Below are positions 18,880 through 28,270 of a stretch of 36,098 nt of DNA, in pieces. Source of the DNA: Anaerorudis sp964444915 (GTDB taxonomy: Bacteria > Bacteroidota > Bacteroidia > Bacteroidales > Dysgonomonadaceae); the NCBI GenBank assembly GCA_964444915.1, contig CAYUIY010000011.1, forward strand, positions 1 to 36,098, written 5' to 3'. A program made the position numbers and the translations under genes. Every line of letters starts with the position of its first letter. Within the stretch, counting starts at the first letter, position 1. Under the pieces are notes generated by a model, which did no database searches, was not told the DNA's origin, and saw only the letters and a program-made list of their open reading frames with translations.

Positions 18880-19353
18880 ATGAAGTACGAGATAGAACGA
18901 AAGTTTTTAGTAACTGGCGACTACAAATCGCAAGCATGTGCTTATCATCGTATTATGCAAGGATATCTTTCCTCTGATTCGCCCTTGGTTGTGAGGGTTC
19001 GTATATCCGATGAAAAAGCCTATTTAACAATTAAGAGTACGGTTAACGAAAGCAAGTTTACACGCTGTGAATGGGAATATGAGATCCCCTTAAAAGATGC
19101 TGAAGATATGCTGAAGTTTTGTGGAAAATCGGTGATTGAAAAAACACGTTATGTGGTGAAAGTGGGGAAAAGTATTTTTGAAGTGGATGAATTTCATGGC
19201 GACAATAAGGGACTCACTATTGCCGAAATTGAGTTACTGAGCGAAGATCAGCCGTTTGAAAAACCGGAATGGTTAGGGAAGGAAGTAACGCACGATATCC
19301 GCTATTACAATGCCTATTTATCGAAATACCCCTATTGTAAATGGGAAAAATAA
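18880..19353 (+). CDS. CYTH domain protein (triphosphate tunnel metalloenzyme family)
   Basis: This 157-residue single-domain protein has the CYTH signature E-x-E-x-K as EIERKFLV at residues 4-11. It also has the strand pattern of alternating charged residues lining the tunnel (VVRVRISDEKAYLTIKS, RCEWEYEIPL, KTRYVV, FEVDEFHGDNKGLTIAEIEL). Members bind triphosphates with divalent metal and act as inorganic triphosphatases, thiamine triphosphatases or adenylate cyclases. The short length fits the inorganic/thiamine triphosphatase-like bacterial group. It is a lone gene, converging on ilvE with a shared hairpin between them. Substrate unknown. Confidence 0.88.
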   Translation: MKYEIERKFLVTGDYKSQACAYHRIMQGYLSSDSPLVVRVRISDEKAYLTIKSTVNESKFTRCEWEYEIPLKDAEDMLKFCGKSVIEKTRYVVKVGKSIFEVDEFHGDNKGLTIAEIELLSEDQPFEKPEWLGKEVTHDIRYYNAYLSKYPYCKWEK

Positions 19354-19357
19354 AAAA

Positions 19358-19381
19358 CCGGGAATCAATATAGAAACCCGG
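19358..19381 (-). terminator. Terminator between CYTH gene and ilvE
   Basis: CCGGG (19358-19362) pairs with CCCGG (19377-19381). On the minus strand it is followed by TTTTTTATTT, so it mainly ends ilvE, whose stop is 12 bp away. It sits directly after the CYTH stop and may serve both convergent genes. Confidence 0.65.
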
Positions 19382-19392
19382 CTTGATTTATT

Positions 19393-20412
19393 TTAATCCA
19401 CCACTGTTACCCATCCGTAAGGATCAGGATCGTCACCATATTGAATGGCACGCAGTTTATGGTATAATTTTTCGCAGATAGGCCCCGGTTTGTCGTCCTC
19501 ACAAAACACATACGTTTTCTTTTCAGCCAAATCATCGATACGTGAAATAGGGCTGATTACGGCGGCTGTTCCGCAAGCACCTGCTTCTTCAAATGTAGCA
19601 AGCTCTTCTACCGGAACGCGGCGTTGTTCAACTTTCATACCCATATCTTTTGCCAGTTGCATCAAACTTTTATTGGTGATGGATGGCAAAATAGAAGTAG
19701 ATTCAGGTGTAATATAGGTGTTATTTCTAATTCCAAAAAAATTGGCAGGGCCGCATTCATCGATATACTTCTTTTCTTTGGCATCAAGGTACAACACAGC
19801 CGAATAACCCATTTTATGTGCTTTTTCGTCAGCAGCCAAACTAGCTGCATAGTTTCCTCCTACTTTATATCTTCCTGTTCCCAAAGGAGCCGCGCGATCG
19901 TATTCGCGCAAAATTACCATGGGCGTAGGTTTAAATCCTTCTTTAAAATAGGGACCAACAGGGGTTACAAACACAAGTAACAAATATTCTTTGGCAGGTT
20001 TTACACCTACCTGAGCACTTGTACCAATAAGTAATGGACGAACGTACAACGAAGCCCCGCTTTCATAAGGAGGAACAAATCGCCGGTTTTTTTTGATTGC
20101 CGTTATCACCATTTCTTCAAATAATTCTACCGGTGGTTCAGCCATCAAAATACCTCGTGCAGACGATTGCATACGCAACGCATTGTCTCGTACACGGAAA
20201 ACGCGTATTTTACCGTCTTTCCCTTTAAAAGCTTTTAATCCTTCGAATACTTCCTGGCCGTAATGTAAACAAGTTGCCGCCATATGCAGGTTTACATATT
20301 CGGAAGTTTCAAGTTGAGGCTCACTCCATTTCCCCTCGCGATAATAACTACGTACGTTATAATCGGTTTTCATGTAGCCGAACGATAAATTCGACCAATC
20401 AATTGTATCCAT
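19393..20412 (-). CDS. ilvE: Branched-chain amino acid aminotransferase
   Basis: PLP enzyme of fold type IV that interconverts Leu/Ile/Val with their 2-oxo acids, in the cytoplasm. It has 339 residues from the chosen start MDTIDWSNLSFGY; the frame is open to 20508, but that extension crosses a promoter-like box and has no family match. Motifs: LHYGQEVFEGLKAFKG (about 48-63), SLYVRPLLIGTSAQVGVKPA, the PLP lysine in GRYKVGGNYAASL, and ECGPANFFGIRN. GTAAVISPI near the end completes the active site. TACCTTTG at 20476-20469 is a likely -7 box. It is divergent from dnaG. Confidence 0.95.
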   Translation of the reverse strand: MDTIDWSNLSFGYMKTDYNVRSYYREGKWSEPQLETSEYVNLHMAATCLHYGQEVFEGLKAFKGKDGKIRVFRVRDNALRMQSSARGILMAEPPVELFEEMVITAIKKNRRFVPPYESGASLYVRPLLIGTSAQVGVKPAKEYLLLVFVTPVGPYFKEGFKPTPMVILREYDRAAPLGTGRYKVGGNYAASLAADEKAHKMGYSAVLYLDAKEKKYIDECGPANFFGIRNNTYITPESTSILPSITNKSLMQLAKDMGMKVEQRRVPVEELATFEEAGACGTAAVISPISRIDDLAEKKTYVFCEDDKPGPICEKLYHKLRAIQYGDDPDPYGWVTVVD

Positions 20413-20468
20413 CTTATAAAAAATTTTGTGAGAATATTGTATTTTTGTTAGCACTTTCTCTAACCTCA

Positions 20469-20476
20469 CAAAGGTA
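20469..20476 (-). promoter_or_regulatory. Candidate -7 box for ilvE
   Basis: TACCTTTG on the minus strand matches TAnnTTTG, 57 bp before the start at 20412. This supports the internal start over the longer open frame. Confidence 0.45.
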
Positions 20477-20538
20477 ATATTATTTTTCCAAAAATGTAAT
20501 ATTAACAATTAAAATCACTATTTTCGTATTCGAAAAAT

Positions 20539-22545
20539 ATGATTGACCGAGTTACAATAGAACGCATTCAAGATGCCGCACAGATTGTAGATGTGGTATC
20601 TGACTTCATTACACTTCGCAAAAGAGGAGCAAATTATGTCGGTTTGTGTCCGTTTCATGATGACCATTCCCCTTCTTTTTACGTTTCTCCCGCTAAAAAT
20701 ATTTGTAAATGCTTTGCATGTGGAGAAGGAGGTGCTCCGGTACATTTTATCATGAAACACGAGCAACTCTCCTATTACGAGGCATTGAAATATCTGGCGA
20801 AAAAGTATCATATCGAAGTCGAAGAAAAGGAATTGACCGATGAAGAAAAACAAGAACAAAGCATTCGCGAAAGCTTGTTTATTCTAAATGAATATGCGCG
20901 CGATTTTTTTGTAAAAACCTTGCATGAACATCCCGAAGGGAAAGCCGTCGGTATGAGTTATTTTCGAGAACGCGGTTTTCGTGACGATATCATCAACAAG
21001 TTTCAGCTCGGTTATAGTCTCGAACAACGCGATGCTTTTTCCACCGAAGCACTGAGAGCGGGTCATCAGCGTGAGTATTTATTAAAGACGGGGCTCGCTG
21101 TTGGGGGTGAGAACACGCCTTCACTTACAGACCGTTTTCGCGGCAGGGTTATTTTCCCTATTCACACTCTTTCGGGAAAAGTGGTGGCTTTCGGCGGACG
21201 TATCCTTAAAAAAGCAGAAAATACAGGGAAATACATCAATTCTCCCGAAAGCGAAATTTACTCCAAAAGTAATGAACTTTATGGGATTTATTTTGCCAAA
21301 AATGCCATTGTCAAACAAGATCGTTGTTATTTAGTTGAAGGCTATACCGATGTAATTTCTATGCATCAGGCAGGTATCGAAAACGTGGTTGCATCGTCGG
21401 GAACAGCACTCACGCAGGGACAAATACGTTTGATTCGTCGTTTTTCCAAAAATATTACGGTTTTATATGATGGGGATACTGCAGGGATTAATGCTGCATT
21501 ACGCGGCATCGATTTGTTGCTCGAAGAAGGTATGAATGTAAAGGTGGTATTGTTGCCTGATGGTGAAGATCCGGATTCGTTTGCACACAAGCAGAATGCG
21601 GAAAGTTTTACCCGGTATATCGATGAACATGAGGTCGATTTTATTCGTTTCAAGACCCAACTCATGCTTGAAGAAGCAGCAGATGATCCTATCAAACGTG
21701 CCGGATTGATTGCTAATCTGGTACAAAGTATTGCAGTGATACCCAATACCATTACTCGTTCTGTTTATATTCACGATTGTGCCAACTTACTGGGTGTAGA
21801 CGAAAAGATGCTGGTTAGGGAAGTCAATAAAATTCGGTTGAAAAACTTTGAAAAACAGAAAAAAAGTTCTTCTGACAAGAAAGAAGATCTACCTGTTGAG
21901 AACGATGATATGTTTCGCTCTATCTTTTCGGAAGATCCTTATGAGAAGTATGAACGACAGATTATCCGTTATATTATCCGTTATGGCATGAACCCGATTT
22001 ATCGGCGTTTTGAGAAAGAAAAACGGCGAGAAGGGAAAAAAGCAGTCGAAGTTGATGTTCTTGTCGAGGAGGGCCCGTCGGTCATTCATTTTGTAGAATA
22101 CGATCTTGAACGAGATCATATTGAATTTACCCATCCTTTATATCGGCAGGTATTTGAAGAAGCCGTAGAGAAATCAGGCGAAGCCGATTTTGTGCCCGAC
22201 AAGTATTTTCTCTATCATCCCAATCCAAAAATCAGCGAACTGGCCTCAGAGGTAATGACCGACAAATACCATCTCAGTAAGATTCATGCTAAGTTGTTGG
22301 GTGAAAGTATGAATGATAAAGATTCTTGTCTTATCGAGGAAAACTCGCTCGAGACATTGGTGCCGCGAGCTACTACCGAACTAAAAAATGCGTATGTTCT
22401 TCAAAAAATCGAGAAAGTGAAAAAAGCTATGCAAACAGCCGATTCCAACCAAATGATAACGTTACTTCAAGAGTTGCAGCAGTTGCAAAATATCAAAAAA
22501 GAATTGGCAAAAATATTGGGAGAACGCATTGTATTGAAATACTAA
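20539..22545 (+). CDS. dnaG: DNA primase DnaG
   Basis: Makes RNA primers for DNA replication at the fork. The protein has 668 residues. The N-terminal CHC2 zinc finger has ligands Cys37, His40, Cys58 and Cys61 (LCPFH...CKCFACG). The RNA polymerase core follows, with the catalytic TOPRIM fold: DRCYLVEGYTDVISMHQAG (about 255-273) and VLYDGDTAGINAALRG (about 309-324). After a charged linker (about 435-455) a helical C-terminal region of about 200 residues should bind the DnaB helicase. The start MIDRVTIERIQ is the family's usual one. It is divergent from ilvE and 171 bp upstream of dapF. Confidence 0.97.
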   Translation: MIDRVTIERIQDAAQIVDVVSDFITLRKRGANYVGLCPFHDDHSPSFYVSPAKNICKCFACGEGGAPVHFIMKHEQLSYYEALKYLAKKYHIEVEEKELTDEEKQEQSIRESLFILNEYARDFFVKTLHEHPEGKAVGMSYFRERGFRDDIINKFQLGYSLEQRDAFSTEALRAGHQREYLLKTGLAVGGENTPSLTDRFRGRVIFPIHTLSGKVVAFGGRILKKAENTGKYINSPESEIYSKSNELYGIYFAKNAIVKQDRCYLVEGYTDVISMHQAGIENVVASSGTALTQGQIRLIRRFSKNITVLYDGDTAGINAALRGIDLLLEEGMNVKVVLLPDGEDPDSFAHKQNAESFTRYIDEHEVDFIRFKTQLMLEEAADDPIKRAGLIANLVQSIAVIPNTITRSVYIHDCANLLGVDEKMLVREVNKIRLKNFEKQKKSSSDKKEDLPVENDDMFRSIFSEDPYEKYERQIIRYIIRYGMNPIYRRFEKEKRREGKKAVEVDVLVEEGPSVIHFVEYDLERDHIEFTHPLYRQVFEEAVEKSGEADFVPDKYFLYHPNPKISELASEVMTDKYHLSKIHAKLLGESMNDKDSCLIEENSLETLVPRATTELKNAYVLQKIEKVKKAMQTADSNQMITLLQELQQLQNIKKELAKILGERIVLKY

Positions 22546-22578
22546 AATGAGCAATTGTCATTATATGTAAACTATTTT

Positions 22579-22610
22579 ATTGCTAAAATCGACAAAAAGT
22601 CGTATTTTTG
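22579..22610 (+). promoter_or_regulatory. Promoter for dapF-dapL
   Basis: TTG at 22580-22582 and TATTTTTG at 22603-22610 are 20 bp apart, a good fit to the Bacteroidetes promoter pattern. The leader to the dapF start at 22717 would be about 100 nt. It holds a short inverted repeat around 22619-22642 (AAATCC...GGGTTT). Confidence 0.6.
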
Positions 22611-22716
22611 CCGGCTATTAAATCCTTTTTGAAAGGGTTTAGTTGTTTTTCCTTTTCAAACGACAGAAATTTATTGATAGCGGCACTATTTATTTTTCAA
22701 ATTAAATATTTTTTGT

Positions 22717-23556
22717 ATGAAATTCGAAAAGATGCAGGGGGCAGGTAACGATTATATCTATTTTAATTTGTTTGAAGAAAAAATAGATGATCCGTCGGCT
22801 TTGTCCATAAAATTAAGCGACCGACATTTTGGTGTAGGTGGCGACGGTATTGTGTTGATAGGCCCTTCGTCCGAAGGCGATTTTTCTATGCGCATGTTCA
22901 ATGCCGACGGTAGTGAAGCAGAGATGTGCGGCAATGCCTCGCGTTGCGTAGCAAAATATCTTTATGAAAGAGGACTAACGGACAAACGGGAAATTGCCTT
23001 GGATACAAAAGCAGGCATAAAATATCTCCAACTTTTTATTGATCCCCAAACCGATACCGTTCAACGCGTACGCGTAAATATGGGAACAGCCACTGTTTCC
23101 TCAGAATCCATTCCTGTGATATCAGAACTTCCTGAAGTAATCGATCAACCTTTAACTATCGATGGAAAGGAATTACGAATAACTTGTGTATCGATGGGGA
23201 ATCCGCACGCGGTTATTTTCATGTCGGATATTGACAATTTGGAACTTGATGAAATTGGTCCTAAAATAGAAAATCATCCCATGTTTCCTCAACGAACCAA
23301 TGTAGAATTTATTGAAGTAGTTGATCGCAACACGTTCAAAATGCGCGTTTGGGAGCGAGGTAGCGGAGAAACACTTGCTTGCGGCACAGGGGCGTGCGCT
23401 TCGGTGGTAGCAGGTGTCCTTAATAATCGTTGCGATACCTGCGTTACCGTGAAATTAAAAGGAGGCGATCTCGACATCGAGTGGGATAAAACCAACAATC
23501 AGGTTTATCTTATGGGAGATGCTCATTTTGTTTTTAAGGGAGAAATTCCCGATTAA
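22717..23556 (+). CDS. dapF: Diaminopimelate epimerase DapF
   Basis: Converts LL-diaminopimelate to the meso form for lysine and peptidoglycan synthesis, by a cofactor-free two-base mechanism. The protein has 279 residues. The N-terminal QGAGNDYIYF motif is present. Both catalytic cysteines are present: Cys71 in NADGSEAEMCGNASRC and Cys222 in ETLACGTGACAS. The two-fold alpha/beta repeat is full length. It is followed 34 bp later by dapL, which makes the LL-DAP it uses, so the two genes form a pathway operon. Confidence 0.97.
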   Translation: MKFEKMQGAGNDYIYFNLFEEKIDDPSALSIKLSDRHFGVGGDGIVLIGPSSEGDFSMRMFNADGSEAEMCGNASRCVAKYLYERGLTDKREIALDTKAGIKYLQLFIDPQTDTVQRVRVNMGTATVSSESIPVISELPEVIDQPLTIDGKELRITCVSMGNPHAVIFMSDIDNLELDEIGPKIENHPMFPQRTNVEFIEVVDRNTFKMRVWERGSGETLACGTGACASVVAGVLNNRCDTCVTVKLKGGDLDIEWDKTNNQVYLMGDAHFVFKGEIPD

Positions 23557-23590
23557 GAAGAATCAATCAATTATTAACTCTATAAAAAAT

Positions 23591-24811
23591 ATGTTTTCAA
23601 TAAATGAGAATTTTCTTAAGCTGAACGAAAATTATCTTTTTACTACTGTTGCTGAGAAAGTCAAAAAATTTTCTGATGAAGATCCGGATGCCAACATTAT
23701 TCGTTTAGGAATTGGCGACGTAACATTACCTTTACCGCCGGCCGTTATCAAAGCTCTACATAAAGCTGTTGATGAAATGGCAGTAAAGGAAACTTTTCGG
23801 GGTTACGGTCCCGAACGAGGATACGATTTTTTACTCGAAAAAATAGCCGAAAACGATTACCGTGCCCACGGAATTGATATTTCAACAGATGAGATATTTG
23901 TAAGTGATGGGGCAAAAAGCGATACGGGAAATATCGTGGATATCCTGGGTGAAAATAATGTTGTCGGAATTACCGATCCGGTTTACCCCGTTTATTTGGA
24001 TTCCAACATAATGAGAATAAAAGAGCGTTCAATTACCAACAGTAAAATTGTATTTCTACCTTGCCATCCCGAAAACAATTTCTTACCGGAAATACCCAAG
24101 AAGAGAGTAGATGTTATTTATCTGTGTTATCCCAATAATCCCACGGGTACAGTAATGAAAAAGGAGGAGCTGGAAAGATGGGTTAATTATGCGCTCGAAA
24201 ACAAAAGCCTCATCTTATTTGATGCAGCTTATGAAGCTTATGTTACAGAAGATGATGTTCCACGCAGCATTTTCGAAATTGAAGGAGCAAAATCGTGCGC
24301 CATCGAATTTCGTTCTTATTCCAAAAATGCCGGCTTCACCGGTTTGCGATGCAGCTACACGGTGGTGCCAAAAGAACTGAAAACGAAAGCTTCCACAGGA
24401 ACCTATGTTGCGCTGAATCAATTATGGCACAGACGCCAGTCCACCAAATTCAACGGAACGGCCTATATTATTCAACGAGCAGCAGAAGCCGTGTATTCTC
24501 CCGAAGGAAAAGAGGAAGTAAAAGGGTTGGTAAATTATTATCTGGAAAATGCAAAGACCATTCGTGAAGGACTTCGCGAGAAGGGTTGGACTGTATATGG
24601 TGGTGTGAATTCACCGTATATCTGGTTGAAATGCCCCAATACGAACGATTCCTGGCAGTTTTTTGATCAGTTGCTCGAGGAGTGCCATATTGTGGGTACA
24701 CCCGGGGTAGGTTTTGGTCCGAGCGGCGAAGGTTATTTTCGTCTCACGGCTTTCAATAGCCACGAAAAAACCCGTGAAGCAATCGAACGAATAAAAAAGT
24801 GGGAGATATAA
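23591..24811 (+). CDS. dapL: LL-diaminopimelate aminotransferase DapL
   Basis: PLP enzyme of fold type I that makes LL-diaminopimelate directly from tetrahydrodipicolinate and glutamate, bypassing the succinylase/acetylase steps. It has 406 residues from the ATG at 23591 (MFSINENFLKLNENYLF), close to the family length of about 410. The frame is open upstream to 23519, but that stretch overlaps dapF and lacks family sequence. Key motifs are IRLGIGDVTLPLP, FVSDGAKSDTGN, YLCYPNNPTGTV and the PLP lysine in FRSYSKNAGFTGLRCSYTV. It converges on sufS with 18 bp between stops and no clear hairpin. Confidence 0.96.
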   Translation: MFSINENFLKLNENYLFTTVAEKVKKFSDEDPDANIIRLGIGDVTLPLPPAVIKALHKAVDEMAVKETFRGYGPERGYDFLLEKIAENDYRAHGIDISTDEIFVSDGAKSDTGNIVDILGENNVVGITDPVYPVYLDSNIMRIKERSITNSKIVFLPCHPENNFLPEIPKKRVDVIYLCYPNNPTGTVMKKEELERWVNYALENKSLILFDAAYEAYVTEDDVPRSIFEIEGAKSCAIEFRSYSKNAGFTGLRCSYTVVPKELKTKASTGTYVALNQLWHRRQSTKFNGTAYIIQRAAEAVYSPEGKEEVKGLVNYYLENAKTIREGLREKGWTVYGGVNSPYIWLKCPNTNDSWQFFDQLLEECHIVGTPGVGFGPSGEGYFRLTAFNSHEKTREAIERIKKWEI

Positions 24812-24829
24812 TATCTTTATTTGCTTTTT

Positions 24830-26047
24830 TCAAAACATCGTGATAATTCGTTCGATTCCTTTTACCAGTGTATCAATTTCTTCATAAGTATTATAAAAAG
24901 CCAGCGACGCACGGACCGTTCCGGGGATACCCAGTTCGTTCATTAAAGGCTCTGCACAATGATGCCCCGTGCGTACGGCTATCCCCATTTTGTCGAGCAA
25001 CATCCCCATATCATACGGATGAATACCATCTACCAGGAAAGAGATTACACTGCTTTTGTTTGCGGCGTTGCCAATGATGTGTAATCCCTTGACGCTTTGA
25101 AGCCGTTGAGTAGCATATTCCAGCAATTCGTGTTCGTAGCGTAAAATATTTTCCAATCCGATTCCGGAAATATAGTCCAATGCCGTGGCTAAAGCGGCAG
25201 ATCCTACAAAATCGGGAGTGCCGGCTTCAAATTTAAAAGGAATTTCGCTGTAGGTAGTTCTTTCAAAAGTAACGCTGGCAATCATTTCACCACCACCCTG
25301 ATAAGGAGGTAGGGCGTCAAGCCACTTTTCTTTGCCGTAAAGTACGCCGATTCCTGTAGGTCCATAAATTTTATGGGATGAGAAAACCAGGAAATCGCAA
25401 TTGATTTTTTGTACATCAATTGGAAGATGGGGTACCGATTGTGCTGCATCAATCAAAATGGGAATATCGTGTTTGTGAGCAATTGCTGTTATTTTTTCAA
25501 TTGGATTGATTGTGCCCAGTACGTTAGAAATATGAGTTACAGCGATCAGTTTGGTAAATGGGGAGATTTTTTTCTCTAATTCATCAAGACATAATTCACC
25601 TTTCTCGTTTATAGGAACAACTTGAAGTTTTACCCCCTTGATATCGCCTTGTAGTTGCCACGGAACAATATTAGAATGGTGTTCCATTGCTGTAATGAGA
25701 ATTTCATCACCCTCCCTGCAAAATGCTCTGCAGAAAGAAGAAGCTACCAAATTGATGGATTCCGTGGTTCCGTGGGTAAAAACAATTTCACTCGAAGATT
25801 TTGCTCCAATAAATTTCTGTACGGTTACCCGTGCTGCTTCGTGTGCGTTGGTGGCTTCTTGACTCAGAAAATGTACACCCCGATGGACATTGGCATTGAG
25901 ATTGTAATACATTTCTTCTATTTTTTCCACCACGCAACGGGGTTTTTGTGTAGTAGCGGCATTATCCAGATAAACGAGCGGTTTACCGTAAACCGTGCGT
26001 GAAAGTATGGGAAAATCTTTTCGTATTTCGGTTACATTTAACATCAT
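24830..26047 (-). CDS. sufS: Cysteine desulfurase SufS
   Basis: PLP enzyme that takes sulfur from L-cysteine for Fe-S cluster assembly. The protein has 405 residues. It has THGTTESINLVA, the HHSNIVPWQ block, DAAQSVPHLPIDVQ, the PLP lysine in FLVFSSHKIYGPTGIGVLYG, and the active-site cysteine loop RTGHHCAEPLM near residue 365, which places it in the SufS (group II) class. The start at 26047 overlaps the sufD stop in an ATGA junction. An alternative ATG is one codon downstream. It is last in the sufC-sufD-sufS cluster; neither sufE nor sufU is adjacent. Confidence 0.97.
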   Translation of the reverse strand: MMLNVTEIRKDFPILSRTVYGKPLVYLDNAATTQKPRCVVEKIEEMYYNLNANVHRGVHFLSQEATNAHEAARVTVQKFIGAKSSSEIVFTHGTTESINLVASSFCRAFCREGDEILITAMEHHSNIVPWQLQGDIKGVKLQVVPINEKGELCLDELEKKISPFTKLIAVTHISNVLGTINPIEKITAIAHKHDIPILIDAAQSVPHLPIDVQKINCDFLVFSSHKIYGPTGIGVLYGKEKWLDALPPYQGGGEMIASVTFERTTYSEIPFKFEAGTPDFVGSAALATALDYISGIGLENILRYEHELLEYATQRLQSVKGLHIIGNAANKSSVISFLVDGIHPYDMGMLLDKMGIAVRTGHHCAEPLMNELGIPGTVRASLAFYNTYEEIDTLVKGIERIITMF

Positions 26048-27387
26048 TTACATACATTACAGTTTCCACATCGCAGCAGCTCTCCCCTAAATCGTTTATT
26101 GATCAGGTATTCTAACCGTTCACGTAAAATATCAATACGAACCATATCCACCACATCTTTGGTGAAAGCTACCATAAGCAACATTCGGGCTTCCTCCTCG
26201 GGGATTCCTCGTGCTTGAAGATAAAACAGAGCATCTTCATCGAGTTGCCCGGTCGTCAGACCGTGCGAACATTTCACATCGTCGGCATAAATCTCCAGCT
26301 GAGGCTTGGCATACATGTGCGCATCGTCCGACGCACAAAGATTCCGGTTACTTTGATAGGCCTCAGATTTCTGGGCTCCTTTTTCTACCAGAATCCTTCC
26401 GCAAAAAACACCCGTCGATTTTTCTTGCAAAACATATTTGAACAATTCGTTGCTAGTACAGTGCGGTACAGCATGATCGAGAAAAGCAAAATTGTCGGTG
26501 TGCTGTCTTTTGTCGCTTATTACCAATCCTCCTACATGCGTCTCGGCATACTCGCCTAACAATCTGAATCGATAATCATTACGAGTATAGCCATTATGAA
26601 GGGTAATTCCTGCAGCCGTTACTTTCGATTGTTCTTGCTGATTGCAATACAATGAACTTATCCGGGTCGCTTTTACTGAATTCTCTTCCAATTCGTAAAA
26701 GTCGATTTGAGCATTCTCTTCGGCAGAAATTTCTATTACCTGTGTTACCACAAAATGCACATCGTCTACTGTATGATCACAAACCAACAATTTAACACGT
26801 GCATTTTTTTCGGCAATGAGCAGTATACGTCGGTTTACGTTCAAATCCACACCGCCACGCAGAATGTTGATCAGCTGCAATGGTTTTTCAACAACCGTGT
26901 TTTCGGGTACATACACCACAAAACCATCTTGGGCAAACATCGTGTTATAAGCAGTGACACCGTTATCGGATGCTGCAATTCTATTGTAATAGGTATCAAA
27001 AACACGGGGATATTTTTCGGAAAATGTCTGCAAACTGCCTGCAAACACCCCTTTAGGAAGCGATGAATTGCTTCGGGGCTTATTGTAATTGTAATAACGA
27101 TCGTTAATGAGAAAAAAAACATGGGTATTCAGATTGGGAACATCGCATTTAAAAGCATCATAAGGATTTACCGGAATAGGAATGTTTCGGAGATTGAGTC
27201 CCAACTCGGTATTAAAAACGCGAGAAATGTCCGATTGTTTATAATCTTCTAATTTTGAAGTTGGGAAACCCAATTTTTTAAACACCTCAAAAGCAGCATC
27301 GCGTTCTTTGTTGAGACCCGGTGTAGCGTTTTCGTCAATTTCCTTCCGATAAGTTTCAAACAGGTCTATATATTGTTGTTCAATCAT
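26044..27387 (-). CDS. sufD: Fe-S assembly protein SufD
   Basis: Scaffold subunit of the SufBCD complex. The protein has 447 residues, mostly the right-handed beta-helix of the SufBD family. Family blocks include QDGFVVYVPENTVVEKPLQL, THVGGLVISDKRQHTDNFAFLDHAVPHCTSNELFKYVL and KCSHGLTTGQLDEDALFYLQARGI (about residue 385). It is SufD rather than SufB by order and length. The C-terminus ends in a cysteine cluster, RCGNCNVCK (C-x-x-C-x-x-C). It lies 15 bp downstream of sufC and overlaps sufS by 4 bp. Confidence 0.95.
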   Translation of the reverse strand: MIEQQYIDLFETYRKEIDENATPGLNKERDAAFEVFKKLGFPTSKLEDYKQSDISRVFNTELGLNLRNIPIPVNPYDAFKCDVPNLNTHVFFLINDRYYNYNKPRSNSSLPKGVFAGSLQTFSEKYPRVFDTYYNRIAASDNGVTAYNTMFAQDGFVVYVPENTVVEKPLQLINILRGGVDLNVNRRILLIAEKNARVKLLVCDHTVDDVHFVVTQVIEISAEENAQIDFYELEENSVKATRISSLYCNQQEQSKVTAAGITLHNGYTRNDYRFRLLGEYAETHVGGLVISDKRQHTDNFAFLDHAVPHCTSNELFKYVLQEKSTGVFCGRILVEKGAQKSEAYQSNRNLCASDDAHMYAKPQLEIYADDVKCSHGLTTGQLDEDALFYLQARGIPEEEARMLLMVAFTKDVVDMVRIDILRERLEYLINKRFRGELLRCGNCNVCK

Positions 27388-27402
27388 TTTTTCAACAAAT
27401 TG

Positions 27403-28164
27403 TTATTCCTTTACAGTGTTTATCAAGCTTTCGTATCCTTTTTCTTCAAGTTCCAACGCCAATTCGGGACCGGCGGTTTTAATAATTCTACCGTCGTACA
27501 ACACATGAACCACATCGGGTTTAATATAATCGAGTAATCTTTGGTAATGAGTGATTACAATCACTGCATTTTCATCGGTGTGCAATTTATTTACCCCCGA
27601 GGCCACTATTCGCAATGCATCGATATCGAGGCCGGAATCGGTTTCGTCCAAAATAGCAAGTTTGGGATTGAGCATCGCCATTTGAAATATTTCGTTTTTT
27701 TTCTTCTCACCTCCAGAAAAACCTTCATTCACCGACCGATTCACTAACTGACTATCTATCCCCAGCATCTCGCGCTTATCGCGCATAAGTTTCAGAAAAT
27801 CACTTGCCGGAATGGGGTCTTCCCCCCTGTATTTTCGATGTTCGTTAACTGCTGCTCGCATAAAATTGACCATGCTGACGCCCGGAATTTCTACCGGGTA
27901 TTGGAAACTCAAAAAAACGCCTTCTCTTGCTCGATCTTCCGGCCTCATTTCCAGCAAGTTCTTTCCGTTAAAAATAATACTGCCCTTGGTAATTTCGAAT
28001 CGGGGATCACCCGCCAAAACCAACGCCAATGTACTTTTACCGGAACCATTAGGTCCCATGATGGCATGAATCTCACCTTTTTTTACCTTCAGATCAATGC
28101 CTTTTAGTATTTCTTTTCCTTCAACGGATACATGTAAGTTTTTTATTTCAAGTAAATTGTCCAT
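27403..28164 (-). CDS. sufC: Fe-S assembly ATPase SufC
   Basis: ABC-type ATPase of the SufBCD scaffold. It has 253 residues from MDNLLEIKNLHVSV; the frame is open to 28185, but the extra MMIRIDF is unlikely. Walker A is GPNGSGKSTLA, the signature is the SufC-specific NEGFSGGEKKKNE, Walker B is LAILDETDSGLDIDAL, and the His switch is VIVITHYQRLL. The E-T-D after Walker B is normal for SufC. It is the first gene of the cluster here: upstream lie 106 bp and then an Mla-type ATPase, not sufB. The gap holds a weak hairpin at 28238-28259 and no clear promoter box. Confidence 0.96.
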   Translation of the reverse strand: MDNLLEIKNLHVSVEGKEILKGIDLKVKKGEIHAIMGPNGSGKSTLALVLAGDPRFEITKGSIIFNGKNLLEMRPEDRAREGVFLSFQYPVEIPGVSMVNFMRAAVNEHRKYRGEDPIPASDFLKLMRDKREMLGIDSQLVNRSVNEGFSGGEKKKNEIFQMAMLNPKLAILDETDSGLDIDALRIVASGVNKLHTDENAVIVITHYQRLLDYIKPDVVHVLYDGRIIKTAGPELALELEEKGYESLINTVKE

Positions 28165-28270
28165 AAAATCTATCCTTATCATCATATAAGCGGGAAAAAA
28201 ACTATGAAGTCGCTTAAAAGATTTATAATTTTAATGTGGTTTTATTAGTCAATAAAATCAAGTTTGTTTT

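Noticed and set aside
23519..23590. Longer N-terminus for DapL
   Set aside because: It overlaps the end of dapF and adds residues with no family counterpart; the ATG at 23591 gives the normal length.
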